From contig NC_056744.1 in assembly GCF_019279795.1 (NCBI RefSeq), forward strand, positions 898,188,836 to 898,252,835: 64,000 nucleotides of DNA. Direction: 5' to 3'. Below the pieces are notes generated by a model that did no database searches, was not told the origin of the DNA, and saw only the letters and a program-made list of their open reading frames with translations. Positions 48,137 to 60,140 of the stretch are shown in pieces (within the stretch, counting starts at the first letter, position 1; every line of letters starts with the position of its first letter). The stretch comes from Protopterus annectens (lineage: Eukaryota; Chordata; Ceratodontiformes; Protopteridae). The position numbers were made by a program, and so were the translations under genes.

Positions 48137-51100
48137 TCATTTTTATTTATTTATTTATTTCATTTTACATTTGTTGACCGGGATAGTCCGACTGGATGCA
48201 TGTCCATTTTCAGCGGAGGCCTGGGGAGAAAAGCTCCAAGGTAAACAGAAGCATTAAAAACATGTTACAATTATAATTTTGACAAAGAGTACATAAGCAA
48301 ACAATAATAAACATGTTCCACAGTTTAGAGTTAAACCCTGGTGAAAGCCAGTGGTAAATTAAACAGTAGCTGATTAATAGATTTTCCACACAATCTAGAA
48401 GAGAGTTAGCCAGGCTTGATACAATGACATAGTCAGTTTAGTGCTAGATGTTGTTTGAGTCTATTTTTAAATTGACCTAGGGAGGAGAGTAAAGTAATGT
48501 CAGCTGGAAGTGAGCTCCAGGATCTGCCTACAGAGTTTGCAAAGAGAGAGTCAACAGCTGCATTGTTAATTTTGCTTGTCTGAATTAGTAGTCTGTTAGA
48601 GGATCCACGCAGTCACAGATTGTGATAAGGGGTGATAAGATTTTAAAGTGCAGGAGTATTTTCCGGATTATAAAGGATTTTATAAGCCATGATCAGTTGG
48701 TTATACTGAATTAGACTGGGTAGTTCAAGCCAACCAAGCAGGTTAAGATTGATGCAATGATGTGCCCTAAAAGGCAGCCCAGTGGCAAACTTGGCAATGT
48801 GGTTATAGCAGGTTGAAAGTTTAAGTACAGTCTTGTTTATATTAGAGTGTATAGGGGATGATTACAGAAGTGTTGAGAGAAGGTGTGGGCAAGCTATGGC
48901 AATTTTAACTGGAGGGGTTAGGAAGGCTTTTATTCTGTAAAGTGGCCCTAGTTTTTTATTGATGGTTTTGATTGACTGATTTACATATAGGTCGAATTTT
49001 AGATTGTCATCTATAATGACACCTAGTAGTTTTATAGAGGGGTCAGGGGAGATTACTGTGCCATCATTTGCATTTATGGTAAAGGTAAAAAGTAGGAGAC
49101 CTTTGTGTTGGTGAGAATAACAGCATTTTAGTTTTTTTGGGATTTAGTATGACGACATTCAGAAAGCCAGTTTTCTATAGTGTTAAAGGTGGACTGGGTA
49201 GCAGACCACAAGTCTGTTGGAGATGTGGCAGAGCAGATCAGGTGGAGTCATCAGCGTATTGGATACAGCTGACTTTTGGGATGACAGTATACAGGTCGTT
49301 AATGAAGATGGAAAATAGCAGGGGCCCTAGTACAGAGCCTTGTGGTACTCCAAGGGTGTTGGGTAGTAGGTTTGAGTTTGTTCTGCCAAAGAACAGCCTG
49401 CTGTCTCCCATTCAGGTAGGGTGTAAACCAATGAAGGGCCTTAATATCTAGACAGAATGTTTGCAGGGTGTGTATTAGATGTTGGTGGTCAACCATGTTG
49501 AATGCCTTGGAAAGATCCAAGAAGAGGGCGGAGGATATGTGATTGTTATTGCGATTATGGTTTATGGTATTGGTGAAAGCTAGTAGGGCTGAAATAGTGC
49601 CGTGGTGTGGACGGAAGCCGTGCTGGATATCTGCCATGAGGTGATTCTGGATTAGGTGGTGCATGAGTTGTCTGTGAATACATTTTTCCATAATCTTTGC
49701 AAGTGGAGAGAGTATGGCTATTGGTCTATAATTGGAGAATTCAGTAGAAATGCCTCCTTTATGAAGTGGGATTACATAGGATATTTTCCAGATGGTGGGA
49801 ATTCTAGCTTCTGTTACAGTTAGATTAATTAGTATTGATACTGTGTAGGCAATAGCATCAGCTGATTTTTGAAGGTACTCGGCGGGGAGTTGATCAGCAG
49901 AGAGTGTGGTGGGTTTTAATTTTTTGATCACGGACAGATAAGTGACGTGGCCACCGGTTGGAAGCTGAATGAGAGTAGGTTTCTAGGGGTGGTACTTTCA
50001 GGACCAGGGGAGCTACGAGGGTAGTTGGCTTGCTAGGGCTTGAATTGTCTCAGTAAAGAATCGGTTAAAACTATCTGAAACATCCTCGGGGAGGGGGGGT
50101 TATCAATAGTAGCGGCTGGGATGGGAGTAGAAGTTTGTCCAGGATGAAGTAGATTATTCAATCCTGCCCAAAACTTCTGAGGGCTGTTTTGGTTTACTGT
50201 CTGTAAGTTGCAGTAGTATTGTTTTTTGTCTTGTAAAATGGATTTTTTGGTTTTGTTCCTAGATTGCCTATATTTAATTTGATATTGGGGGGGGGGTCTT
50301 TAGTAGAATGCCATAAAGCCCATAATTTGTTTCTCCAGGTAATTTTGAGTCTAGACTCTTTAGAAAGCCATGGTGCAGTTTTTGCTTGTGTTCTCTTTGA
50401 ACGAGCAGGTGCATGCAAATCTGGAATCTCAAGAAATTTGTTATTAAAGTAAGCAACTGCCTCCTCTAAGGGGAGGTGTTTTACAATAGACCAGTTACAT
50501 GAGTTAAGTTCTTGTTAGAATTTGGCAGAATCAAAGCCTTTTTTGTTTCTAACTTTTCTGAGTAAGGGTTGTTGGGGATTAATGGCTTTGTGCTTAACTA
50601 TATAAGTGAGAAGGTGGTCGCTTACGTTTTCAGGGAGGGTGCCAGCAGTGTACATTTGGGGGTGAGTATTTATGAGTGCCCAATCGAGTATGCTTTCTTT
50701 TTGGTTGGGTTTACCTAGCCTGGTAGGGGTGGATATGATTTGATTAAACACATGCAGGTTACTATGGGTTGATGGGGATTCTTAGGAACAGGTGCTCCAG
50801 TCTATGTTAAAATCCCCGAGTAGTACGGTTTCTTGGGGGTAATGACATGATAGCCAGTGCAGGGTGTCTTCAAGTGTAGTTATACTGTTACCTGGGGGAA
50901 TATATATTCAGATGATATTAGTGCATTTACTTTTGTTTAGTTACAATCTAGTTGCAAGAATTTTGGAGTTATTAATCTGCGGTGGTTGTGTTACATCTAT
51001 GGTCACATTTAACTCAGATTTGTAGAGTATTGCTAACCCCAAATACGATCCAGCCTGTGTATGTTATACCCAGGTGGTAACACTTCCTTGTCTGTAGTGT

Positions 51101-51180
51101 TAGGTTTTAACCAGGTTTCAGATAGACAGAGAATCTCAGGGAGTGGACAGCCAGGAGTGCATGCGGTTCATGTACCTTGT
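48137..51180 (-). mobile_element. L2-type LINE (copy b)
   Basis: The 3' end lies at the left (ATTTATTTATTTATTT at about 48141, then GTTGACCGGGATAGTC). Reading leftward on the - strand: an EILCLSETWL-like endonuclease start near 51140; IISTPTRLGKPNQKESILDW at 50751-50690; transcriptase at 49931-49299 with IPLHKGGISTEFSNYRPIA, HGFRPHHGT and LFLDLSKAFNMVDHQH; and GTLRLCTR-like broken sequence after it. The 5' end is truncated inside the endonuclease. Several frameshifts and stops. Same family as copy a but on the opposite strand. Confidence 0.88.
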
Positions 51181-51503
51181 TATTAATCAGGAATTCATAT
51201 GATGAGACAAAATGACAGACAGTAAAGAGCTGTGGCATCCTCTTAACGATTAGTTTTCTCTACACTATGACCCCTGACTATCAGGACAACCCCAGCTCCA
51301 GCTCCCTGTGACCCCGAAACAGACTAATGGGAAGAACAAATTAAAATACCTATGGTAAATAGCACTGAATTACATCAATTCGTCATAATAACCTTATAAG
51401 ACTGCATTATGTTTTAGCCCTGATGTGAGGTTCTTTATTACTGGAATTAATAAATGTTCGACATTTTACACATTGGTTCCACATTCTGAGAGGTAGTGTG
51501 GCG
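51181..51503. repeat. Unassigned, includes a dispersed-repeat fragment
   Basis: About 51414-51490 contains TTTTACACATTGGTTCCACATTC, similar in reverse orientation to the GTGGAACA-bearing repeats at 8990 and 55078. The rest is unrecognised. Confidence 0.35.
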
Positions 51504-51962
51504 AAATTGAAGTGTATTAACCCACCAGATGCGCAGTAGCATGCCCTGCCCAAACCCTGCCTGTGACCACTTTGACTACACCTCCCACCGTCTGATTGAA
51601 AGATGCCACCAAAACACAAGATAATTTAGACCTATATTTCGCCATTAATAAAGCAGTTTTTAAATATTTTTCGTGGTATATCACTAAACATATTTTAAAA
51701 TTTTAGTGCTATTAATGCAAGACATTGACACATTTAATGTGAAATATACATTTTCTTGAAAGTAAATACCTTTAATTATTGGCATTATTTATTAACAGTA
51801 AGTCAAAAATCAAGACATCCTTTAAATAGGGAGAGTTGACAGATATGCATACCACTCAAGTGTACCTGTGTAGCTGTGTCGTGAGCTGTCTGATTTAAGT
51901 TATTATTAAGGGCTCCATATTCTCCCTCCTGCGCGAACTCGGTGGTTGGTTAATACACTTTA
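51504..51962. mobile_element. MITE-like element A
   Basis: The left end AAATTGAAGTGTATTAACCC is opposed by GGTTGGTTAATACACTTTAA at the right end. About 100 bp of its right end (51862-51962) is the mirror of the left end of element B. No reading frame. Family unknown. Confidence 0.6.
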
Positions 51963-52088
51963 ATATCTCCAATAACACTACACAAGTGAAGTGATCACAA
52001 TCCTAAACAAGCAAATCCAGATTCAAGACATTCCGATGTGCAAAACTAACCATCGGTATCAACATCATGACTAACTTTGCACTCTGGC

Positions 52089-52519
52089 AATTGAAGTGTA
52101 TTAACCCACCACTGGGTTCGTGCAGGAGGGAGAATATGGAGCCTTTAATATTAACTTCAATCAGGCAGCTCAGGGCACAGCTACAAAAGGTGTTACTTCA
52201 TTAGTAGTAAGATGTTTTGATGAATTATTATGATTTAATGCATGTATTTGTTTAAAATTTCGGCGAAATGTAAGTGTATTAACGCACTTGAATGTGTTAT
52301 TTTCTTTCATAACAGTATTCAGTTGTTAAGATGCTTGTGGAACATTTGAATGGAAAGGCCATTCGTGTCATTATTGTGCTTACTAAATGCTCTGTTACAT
52401 TTGCATTGTGTGTCAATCACGGCACATTGCTTTTGTTAATCCCCGCCCTCCGGCATGTCAATCACTGCGGGCACTCCCATTCCTGCGCAAACTCAGTGGT
52501 GGGTTAATATATTTCAATT
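52089..52519. mobile_element. MITE-like element B, opposite orientation to A
   Basis: The left end AATTGAAGTGTATTAACCCA and the right end TGGGTTAATATATTTCAATT form terminal inverted repeats of about 30 bp including GCGCAGGA. The inner block GGAGGGAGAATATGGAGCC matches element A in reverse. No reading frame. Confidence 0.62.
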
Positions 52520-53598
52520 TAGCCAGTAGTGTACCACACTTTGTCAATAACAGTAGTTTTTTTTCATGAACGCCAAAATGAAGATGCAACTTCTGCTTCC
52601 CGAGTGTGGGGCGTTCTCATCGGGTTATCCAAAACCCGATCATTCTGCTTCTATAGATGTACGTTGTTTCAATAACAAAAATTCGTTTCAACTTGTCAAG
52701 TCGTCTTCGTGTCTGGTATTTAACTGGTGGGGCATCACTGTCACGGCCAAGTAAACATGTCCACACGAATGAGACATAAAAGCAGAAAAAAGCGCAGCTA
52801 GGGTAGTAGCCACCTTTTTAAGTGCCTACAGTGGGACACTTTTAGTAGAAACTTGAAACCATACAGAATTTAACTTTTTGGCAACATGAAAGCTTATTCT
52901 TGTATTATTTGTGCTGTTTATCCTGTTTCACATTTACGTGTTTCAAAACTTAGCAAACATATTTTAACTAAAAATCTAAAGGCATGCGCAAAAAGGAACA
53001 TATTTGTACCTTAATTTATTTTTCCCCTTACATTGAGCACAAAAGAGCTTCAAACCAACCAAGTTACCCAGGAACCGTATTCGGATATCAAAAATTACTA
53101 TAACTAAAATATAACGCACACCCTTCAACTCAAGGAGGAGTGATTTTCAGTAGGTGATCATTCAACTCCCCTTTAGCTACAAGCCTGCATTAATTGAGCA
53201 CTCGCATATAAAATGTTTATATAGCAAAGACCCTTGTTTTTTAAGACATACTATACTCTTCAGAAACGGGGGCAGTAATATGTTTTTGTAACTCTAAATA
53301 TTATAGCAAACTACTTGCATGTTAAACATAACACACATTATAACTGCATAACCGCAATTATTAATTTGTGAACGTTAGGGGCACAGTCCACTTACCAAAC
53401 ACCACATAACTTAACTAAAATAAAACAAAACACGTTACGCATCTAAAAATATAAAGATACGTATATTTCCTTTAATTTTACCAATTTACTATCCCGGTTT
53501 AACCTGTCCATGTTTTTATGCTATACGCTTTTGAAATAATTAATCCATGTTTTCACTCAGTTATCAGCTAGCAAGAAAAAAGGTGGGGCTAGATTTCC
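52520..53598. other. Upstream flank of ABCD3
   Basis: AT-rich sequence with no recognised repeat or frame. It would hold distal promoter elements. No CpG island is apparent by eye. Confidence 0.4.
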
Positions 53599-53615
53599 AT
53601 TCCCAGCATCCCTTG
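53599..53615 (+). promoter_or_regulatory. ZNF143/THAP11-type promoter motif
   Basis: ATTCCCAGCATCCCTTG lies 37 bp upstream of the ABCD3 start codon. It differs at one position from the vertebrate promoter element ATTCCCAGCATGCCTTG bound by ZNF143 and THAP11, which typically lies close to transcription starts of housekeeping genes. The position is where it would be expected; binding itself is inference. Confidence 0.55.
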
Positions 53616-53651
53616 TCACTACACCCGGCTTTTGCCTGTCTTCTTAAAATC

Positions 53652-53761
53652 ATGGCGGTGTACAGCAAGTACTTGACTGTTAGGAATTCATCTGCAGCTA
53701 CCGCTGCGCTTTTTGTTCTATATTTGCTAAGCAGAAGGCGGAGCAGTACTAATCTTAACAG
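53652..53761 (+). CDS. ABCD3: ABCD3 (PMP70) first coding exon
   Basis: The exon encodes MAVYSKYLTVRNSS followed by a hydrophobic stretch AATAALFVLYLLSRRRS, closely matching the N-terminus of vertebrate ABCD3 as I recall it (MAAFSKYLTARNSS in human). ABCD3 is a peroxisomal-membrane ABC half-transporter that imports branched-chain and long-chain acyl-CoAs and bile-acid precursors, and its N-terminal segment takes part in peroxisome targeting. The start has A at -3 and G at +4. An in-frame ATG at 53547 would add 35 unrelated residues and is rejected. The exon gives 36 codons plus 2 nt, then a donor AACAG/GTAGTG at 53762. Exon 2 is not in the window. Confidence 0.88.
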
Positions 53762-55019
53762 GTAGTGGGTTCCCAAATACTCCTAATTATGTAGTTTTGG
53801 CTGTCACTGTATTTATGAGTGGGACTGTATGTATTTAGATTTTTACAAAGGCCTTTGCAGGGTCTACTGTTGACTGCATTCATGCAAGCTTTTATTGGGC
53901 TTTTACAGTTGTTAATAGTGAGTTTGTCTGACTATTTTACATTTGTTGCCTATACTTTTTGAGGTCAGATATATATTCTTGCTATAGTACTTATGCAGAA
54001 AACAATCCTAGCAGAAATGTTCTTTAAGATTATGGTTACTTTGGTTGATGTTAATTTTTGTAATAACATTTTACTGTAAGACGTTTTACTGAGCAGTTTA
54101 GTGTGCAAGTCGGACATGAAGTTATACCTGTAATGGTCCCGCTTTGTTTATGTTGTGAAGGATGATTTACGAATATTTTCTTACTCTGGGTATTAATGTT
54201 GCATTTTGAAATGTATATATGTATTTTTAACCTGTTTCTTCTGCTGCCATTGACAAGATTTAATAAGGAATGCGGAAGTGCAGTGCAGGTGCCACTTGTG
54301 GATTCAATGTAGTTGAGAGTATCCACGTAATGTGTAGACTGTAAATGCTAGCATTTGTCTGTAGTTTGCTGAGGGGTGGTGATGTAATCACCCCCCCCCT
54401 TAGTTTGCTAACTATGTGCTCTAATCCTTTTCAACAAGGGTTGTATAACCCCCCCCCCCCCCATTGTGGTTGGTGTTCTTGACAATGATGTCTTACTTGA
54501 TTATTGATCTGAATACCGCGGAAAGAAACCGGATTTAGGCTCGTTACGCTTATGTCATGTGTGTAGAAGAGTCTTCGTTCTTCTAATTGTATGTTCTAAA
54601 ATTATGTAAAGTAAACCAAACATTCGTGTATATTGGTTTAAGATACTTGCTAAAGATATAGTACCGTTTCGGTGTGTGCTAAACTGCCTTGTCGGTTATT
54701 CACAGCATTTCCAAGGTAATTTGAATTAATTTTACACTGACATGTAAGTAAGGTAAAATTTTGAATTTGCACTGCATAACGAGGTGAATTTGGATTTTGG
54801 GATAGATATGAGTTTACCTATGTTACTATATATTGTCTTGTTACCCACTCAGCATTTAAAAATGCGCACCTAGTGGTTAGCTCCTATTTACAGAATACAC
54901 TGAAAATGTAATTTTTTTCGTCCTTTTGCCAGTCACAGCTATGAATTTTTGTTTTCTACCAAGAGTACTTCTTTTGGTTACTATGTTGGCCGATTGAGCC
55001 AACGTTTCCATTAGGTCAT
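53762..55019 (+). other. ABCD3 intron 1, first part
   Basis: It starts with the donor GTAGTG. C-runs lie at 54393-54402 and 54450-54463. No other repeat or gene is recognised. Confidence 0.55.
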
Positions 55020-55335
55020 GTAAGAGTATAGCTGTCAACCCTTCATCTCCAAAATGAGGAACACTACCTCTTATAATGTGGAACACTTGCCAACACCCTA
55101 CTAACAACTATCTTCACCTGGGAAACTCATAGGATGGTTAAAATGTGATCTTTACATATAAAAACTTATCTTGATGAATTAACATAATTCTGTTCTCTTT
55201 ACTATGGATATCTGTTAAACAATTCCTAACACAGTGTATGATGCTTTCCGTGTGGAACCTTGAGGAACATGAACTTGTAAGACCGCAAATGAACGTTCCT
55301 CGTAATGAGGTACACTTGAAAGGTATGCCCAGTTC
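55020..55335. repeat. Dispersed repeat related to 8945-9080
   Basis: CTTCATCTCCAAAATGAGGA, TATAATGTGGAACAC and ATAGGATGGTTAAA match 8950-9075 with gaps. Further right, GAGGTACACTTGAAAGGTATG (about 55308) resembles end-like words found at 19545 and 51850. It may be a DNA-transposon remnant. Confidence 0.5.
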
Positions 55336-55464
55336 CATATTTACAGTGTATTAATAATATAAAAATAAAAAAATAGTAATTATATAATGACCACCCCATT
55401 AATATTCCAAAACGTGCATGCTGATTGGCCAGTGTGCCCATTGTAAATCCCATAAATCCCACAA

Positions 55465-55887
55465 TATACCAACGGAAAAAGTCCGGTCGCGTGGACTTTT
55501 TTCCATTGGTATAAAGTTTCCAATTTTTTTTTTTTTTTTTTAATTTAAATAAGAAAAAAATGGTGCAACAGAGACTTTCTTTTCTCAGTTGCTTCCGTTT
55601 CAAACCATTTATGTACTGGGTATGCGTAGGAATGCAAGTCCCATATACATGCACAGTGCATCAACACAAGGAAGCGGTATACTGCCACCACAGGAAGAAC
55701 AGTAATGCGCCGTTATACAAAGACCTTATTTAAGAAAAGTAAGTATTTTTTTTCTTAAATAATGTCATTGTATAATAGCAATAACAGACTCTGAGGTTGT
55801 GATTTATATATTGAAATTTACCCACGGTTGACTTTAATCACTTGGGGTTCACCCTCGTGATTAAACCATGTTCAACCATGGGTAAAT
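55465..55887. repeat. Three consecutive hairpins
   Basis: Inverted repeats: 55465-55484/55493-55513 (TATACCAACGGAAAAAGTCC arm), 55713-55737/55751-55775 (TTATACAAAGACCTTATTTA arm) and 55816-55841/55857-55887 (ATTTACCCACGGTTGACTTT arm). Loops are short (8, 13 and 15 bases). There is no frame. It could be one hairpin-rich non-autonomous element covering roughly 55380-55900. Confidence 0.65.
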
Positions 55888-57367
55888 CTTCAGTATACCA
55901 CACCACGTCATCGGTTATTGCTTAATTAAGTATATCGGTCAGTTTTGGGAAGCAAAGTTCCTGAGTTACAATCTGTTAATAAAAAGTGTAGTAATTGAGT
56001 ATATCCATGTTGGTTTTTGCAGAATATTCAATTAGTTTAACATCCTTTTTAAAGATAGAAGAGAGAGTGAGATATGGTGTTGAACGAAAATTAGGATGTG
56101 GCTTATATGTAACTGAAATAGGTGGGTAAAACTTAAATTATAGTAACGCGGTAGAGCAAGATCACGGTCAGATGGGGCCCTCACCAGGGTAATGGATCCC
56201 CTTCAGCCGTTCTGCCCTATTACTTTGCTGTTTGTCCGTGTGCATGCTGTTTTTCTTTACCTTTTGCAAGGATTACAGATATTTGGATTTAATTTTAAAA
56301 TTTTTATTTCAAATTTTATAGTGAAAACACAGAGTTATTTGCTAAACACACAATACAGTCTCACAACAAACGCAGACATGGTATGAACAGTAAACTTTTC
56401 TGCCACTGAAACTCGCATTCAAAAGAAAAGGCATCTGGACAGTGGCGGATTGTTTACCTTTGGGCTGTTTTCAAACCATAGACTCCTTGCACGCATTTTT
56501 TAGGACCATGCATGCATTCTTGATTGTATTAAGTTATATTCTTTGTGTAATGCAGCACCACTTGTTAGAATGTGTTTTAAATTGGTAGTTTTAAACATTT
56601 TTCCAGTAAGCAAGGAAACAATGTATGGATGACAAAACTACCCATTTCAGAACATTTCAACCACAAGAGGCCACTCTCACTTCTGTCATTGCAGTCCACC
56701 AATATCAGTCAAAATGCTCTTTCTTTAAATTTTTTTTTAATTATTCTAAAGTATGGGAGACACTGAGCTGTAGGCAACTGCCTAGGTCACGTAGTGCTGG
56801 ATCTGGCTGTGACATGGGGGAGGTGAGAAAGGAAATGTAAAATCTGTAGGCTGGAATAAATGAGAATAGAGTGATGTACTGTACTTGGGGAGAAAATTAG
56901 TGGCTCGGGGTAGAGGCAAATTAAGTTTGAACTCTGTGGAATAATTACTAGTACAATCTAAAGGCATACTGCTGCTTTCTCATTAAATCACTGTGTTAGT
57001 ACCATACTATTTTAGTACTGGCAGACTAAATGGTGCAGAAATTGCCTAATTTAGTTGGATTATTTACTCTACTATAGTTCTGGAAGTGGTTAACTGATTA
57101 GACAAAGGCTAGTGTTAGTATTTTGGGATCCTCAACAAATGTCAAGTCATGAGCCTCTTGGACATTTCCAATCTAAGTATCACCCTGTTAGTGCCACATA
57201 TTCTAAGCAACCTTTTAGTTCATGCTGCAGAGTTAGTACACACAGACTGAACTGTAGATGCAACATTGTAGCAGTTTGATAGGCTTGTGTTCCACATCTT
57301 GTTGGCCTGTTTCACAGATTGACTGACTGGTATTTAGTTGCAGTCATACATTACAAGAAGCCTATGT
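55888..57367 (+). other. ABCD3 intron 1, unrecognised
   Basis: AT-rich with no repeats I can name. Confidence 0.35.
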
Positions 57368-57470
57368 ACAGGGCTGGCCTTGAGTGAAATGGAGCTCTAG
57401 GCAAATGGCTTTATGCCCTCCCCCCTCGGCTTTCCCACAGCATGCGCATTATTAGTCTTCCTTTTTTTCA
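57368..57470 (+). repeat. hAT-type element end
   Basis: CAGGGCTGGCCTTGAGTGAA followed by CTCTAGGCAAATGGC and TGCCCTCCCCCCTCGGC matches the usual start of a common vertebrate hAT family (CAGGGCTGGCCTTAGG with a GGGCCCTAGGCAA-type block). The matching right end was not found, so this is a solo end. Confidence 0.5.
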
Positions 57471-58736
57471 CATCTTGACTTATTTTACAGCTTTAAGAAG
57501 CTACTGCTGTTTATATGCTCAAGTGTATTTTAATATTTTTTTATAACATTTTTGTTCAGTGATAGCTTGAACAAAATTTGAGTAAGTAAAGAAATTCAGT
57601 GTTGCTGTTCAACTTTACTTTCATCCTTTAGCACACCTTACCTGGCCAAGACCGCACAGTAATAACTGCGTAGGAAATAATTCAGTGAAGCCATAGGGTT
57701 ATAAATGCTCAGACATGTATTTTACATCATTTCCTAACTTTTGATCCTGTGGTGGCATAGCCATAAAATGTAGGATGAATTTCAGTGTATTTTTTCTTTT
57801 CAGGAAGATGCAAGTTGTGCCCTTGAGCTTGTAGCCTGCTCGTATGAAAAATATTCTTATTGTCCACTGGAGTCACCGAATGGCTGAAAAGTATATTTTC
57901 TTGTGTGCAGGAAAAACAAGCTTTTGGAAGTTTTTTTTTTTAATCCGGTACAATTATATATTTGATTATCCAAACAGTTAGATTATCTGAACTACCTTGG
58001 GTCCCAATTAGTTCAGATAATTGACTCTCAACTGTACATAAATCCTGTCTTGAGAATACTGCTTGCCTCCCTACCCCTCAAAAGAATACAGCCACTGTGT
58101 GTGCATCCTTCTGGTATTGGATTGGGATGAAAGCAGAGGTTCAAATGGCCACAGTCATATTTCAAGTGACTACTGTCACTGTCATACTTGTACCTAGCAT
58201 GCCTCCACACTCACCACTACCCTCCCAGAAGCAGCCACCTACATACGTGCTTGGTGTGTAGTTGTGAGGAAAGTGAAAAAAATAATGTATTCACAGCTCA
58301 TTTTTCCTAGACAGTAAAAGAAACAATGACTACACTGTCCCTAGCTCTGATCTATAATGACCTTCTCTTTACACATTTGAAGTTTGATTGTGAGGAAAAA
58401 TGGTAATGACCACATAATCTCCAGCCTACTACACAAGCTTGCAGCAACCTTCTGTGCAAATCTGAGTAGGCTGGTTTTAGAATGGTTGCATTTGAGGGCA
58501 GAAATCCATTCATACAGTGTAGGGTGTAGGGGCAACCAGACCCCTAGAAAAACTGTAGGTCTGAATATAATGTGATGTATTTTATACCTCAAATTTGAAA
58601 GATAATTACTTGCTAATGGCATTCTTTTATTGCTACTCAGTTGTGTGCCCAGCATTCGTGTTTTGTGTGTGCACACAAAAATCAGTGATATGTTTTACAT
58701 ACACACTGCACTTCTACCTTCAAGAAAACTGGATGA
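57471..58736 (+). other. ABCD3 intron 1, unrecognised
   Basis: No gene, RNA or named repeat seen. The antisense frame at 58341-58676 has no recognisable domain. Confidence 0.35.
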
Positions 58737-58910
58737 ATGACCGTTCATCTACTGCGTGTCTTTGAGATGCAGGAGGAAACCAGAGCATATAGATAAATAT
58801 ATAGAGAGAGAGGGAGGGCATGCAGACTGCATATAGAAAAAGCCACAGCCAAGAATTCAACCAGGGAAAAGCACTATAAATTGGAAGTGCTGCTCACTGT
58901 GCCACCCTGG
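58737..58910 (-). repeat. V-SINE
   Basis: The reverse complement starts AGGGTGGCACAGTGAGCAGC (A-box region), has GGTTGAATTCT as a B-box relative, then TGCAGTCTGCATGCCCTCCC and CTCTGGTTTCCTCCTGCATC. Diverged, with an AT insertion in the middle. Confidence 0.8.
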
Positions 58911-59469
58911 CAATGAGCAGTTGCATTTGCACATCCTCTTCCTGCCAAACCAGCAAAGGTAACCTCCTATCATGTCTAAGATCAATGTTTGTGATAGAAT
59001 GCGAAAAAAATTATGGTCAACTTGTTACTTGCATTGGCCAACTTGTTACTTGCATACACTGCAACCATGTCCTCCTTCCTCTATACACACACAAGCATAA
59101 TGGCATTACAGACTGTGGGATTGTGATAATGAAAGAAAGTGTAGCCAGCGTGTTGGTCTTGCACTGCAGTCCTGCAACACACACAGTAATGAGCAATAGC
59201 AAAGTTTATTTTATACCGATTTCAGCAAATAGCAGTACACTGTGCAGCACTAGTACTGCCACATTAGAATACCGAATGTTTGGCAGTCATCAGTAATGCT
59301 TGCCAGTATTTCTAATTTCATCTCATGTTTTTGCCCTGGCCTTGTAAAATGCTTATTTGCTGGTAAAGCATTCTGGATTACAGATGTCCGGTAATGCTAT
59401 ACATTAGACTGTCATACTTATTGTCCAAACAATGTTTTTTTTTTTAATTAAAAAAAAAAAAAAAAATCT
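58911..59469 (+). other. ABCD3 intron 1, with T-run then A-run
   Basis: It includes a short direct duplication at about 59017-59055 (GGCCAACTTGTTACTTGCAT-like) and ends in a T-run followed by AATTA and an A-run (59430-59466) at the 3' edge of the antisense LINE. Confidence 0.4.
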
Positions 59470-59823
59470 TTATTGAATTGTCACTTATGACATATGCAGT
59501 CATACATTCGTATAAATGAAAACAAACCGTATTGACATTTTCAGTTGCAGACATGTTACATCATATAGTAATCTTTATAGTCATTGTCAGTCAAACATTA
59601 CATAGCTCATTCAGTTCCTGCCTTCTCTTAAACCTCAAATTCTCCAAAACATTATTCTACATGTATTGTTCCCACAATTCCATTTTTTTATGTAATTTGC
59701 TTTTACCCTTTTCTAAAGATTCTGCTTCTATTTCTTTTACTATATTCACTATTTCTAGTACAGTTGGTATAGACTTTGCTTTCCATTTTCTAGTAATTGC
59801 TTTTTTGGCAAACAGAATTAAAC

Positions 59824-60140
59824 TAAACAAGGCCTTACTGTTGTGTCTTTTCGGCTTTTCCCGGCTAGGATTTGCCACAGCGGAATTCCGGTCCGCTAAT
59901 GATTGGCAGTTGATTTTTACGTACCGAGTTGCCAGCCCTGATGCACAACCTTCAACGAAGGAACGCCCATTCACACATGTCTCCACGCAGAAGACGCTCT
60001 AGCTGAGAGTCGAACTGGACAGCATCTTACTGTGAAGCGACAACGCTACTGGTGAGCAAATTGGTGTAACTAAGCAAAATGATTTTTTAGCAGGGATACT
60101 GAAATTGTAATTTCCTAGATATAGTAAACAAGGCCTTACT
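59824..60140 (-). repeat. V-SINE with 16-bp target duplication and an inverted copy of flanking DNA
   Basis: The target duplication TAAACAAGGCCTTACT lies at 59824-59839 and 60125-60140. Inside are a V-SINE on the - strand (59840-60052; its head reads CAGTAGCGTTGTCGCTTCAC) and, at its 5' end, 60053-60124, a near-exact reverse complement of 60141-60212, the DNA just outside the insertion. See findings. Confidence 0.85.

Noticed and set aside
53547-53651. In-frame upstream ATG extending the ABCD3 exon by 35 codons
   Set aside because: The added residues match nothing in ABCD3, whose N-terminus is MAxxSKYLT, and the motif expected near the transcription start lies inside the extension.
53558-53776. 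Bidirectional partner gene on the - strand at the ABCD3 promoter
   Set aside because: The - strand frame over exon 1 is the complement of ABCD3 coding sequence and has no independent support.
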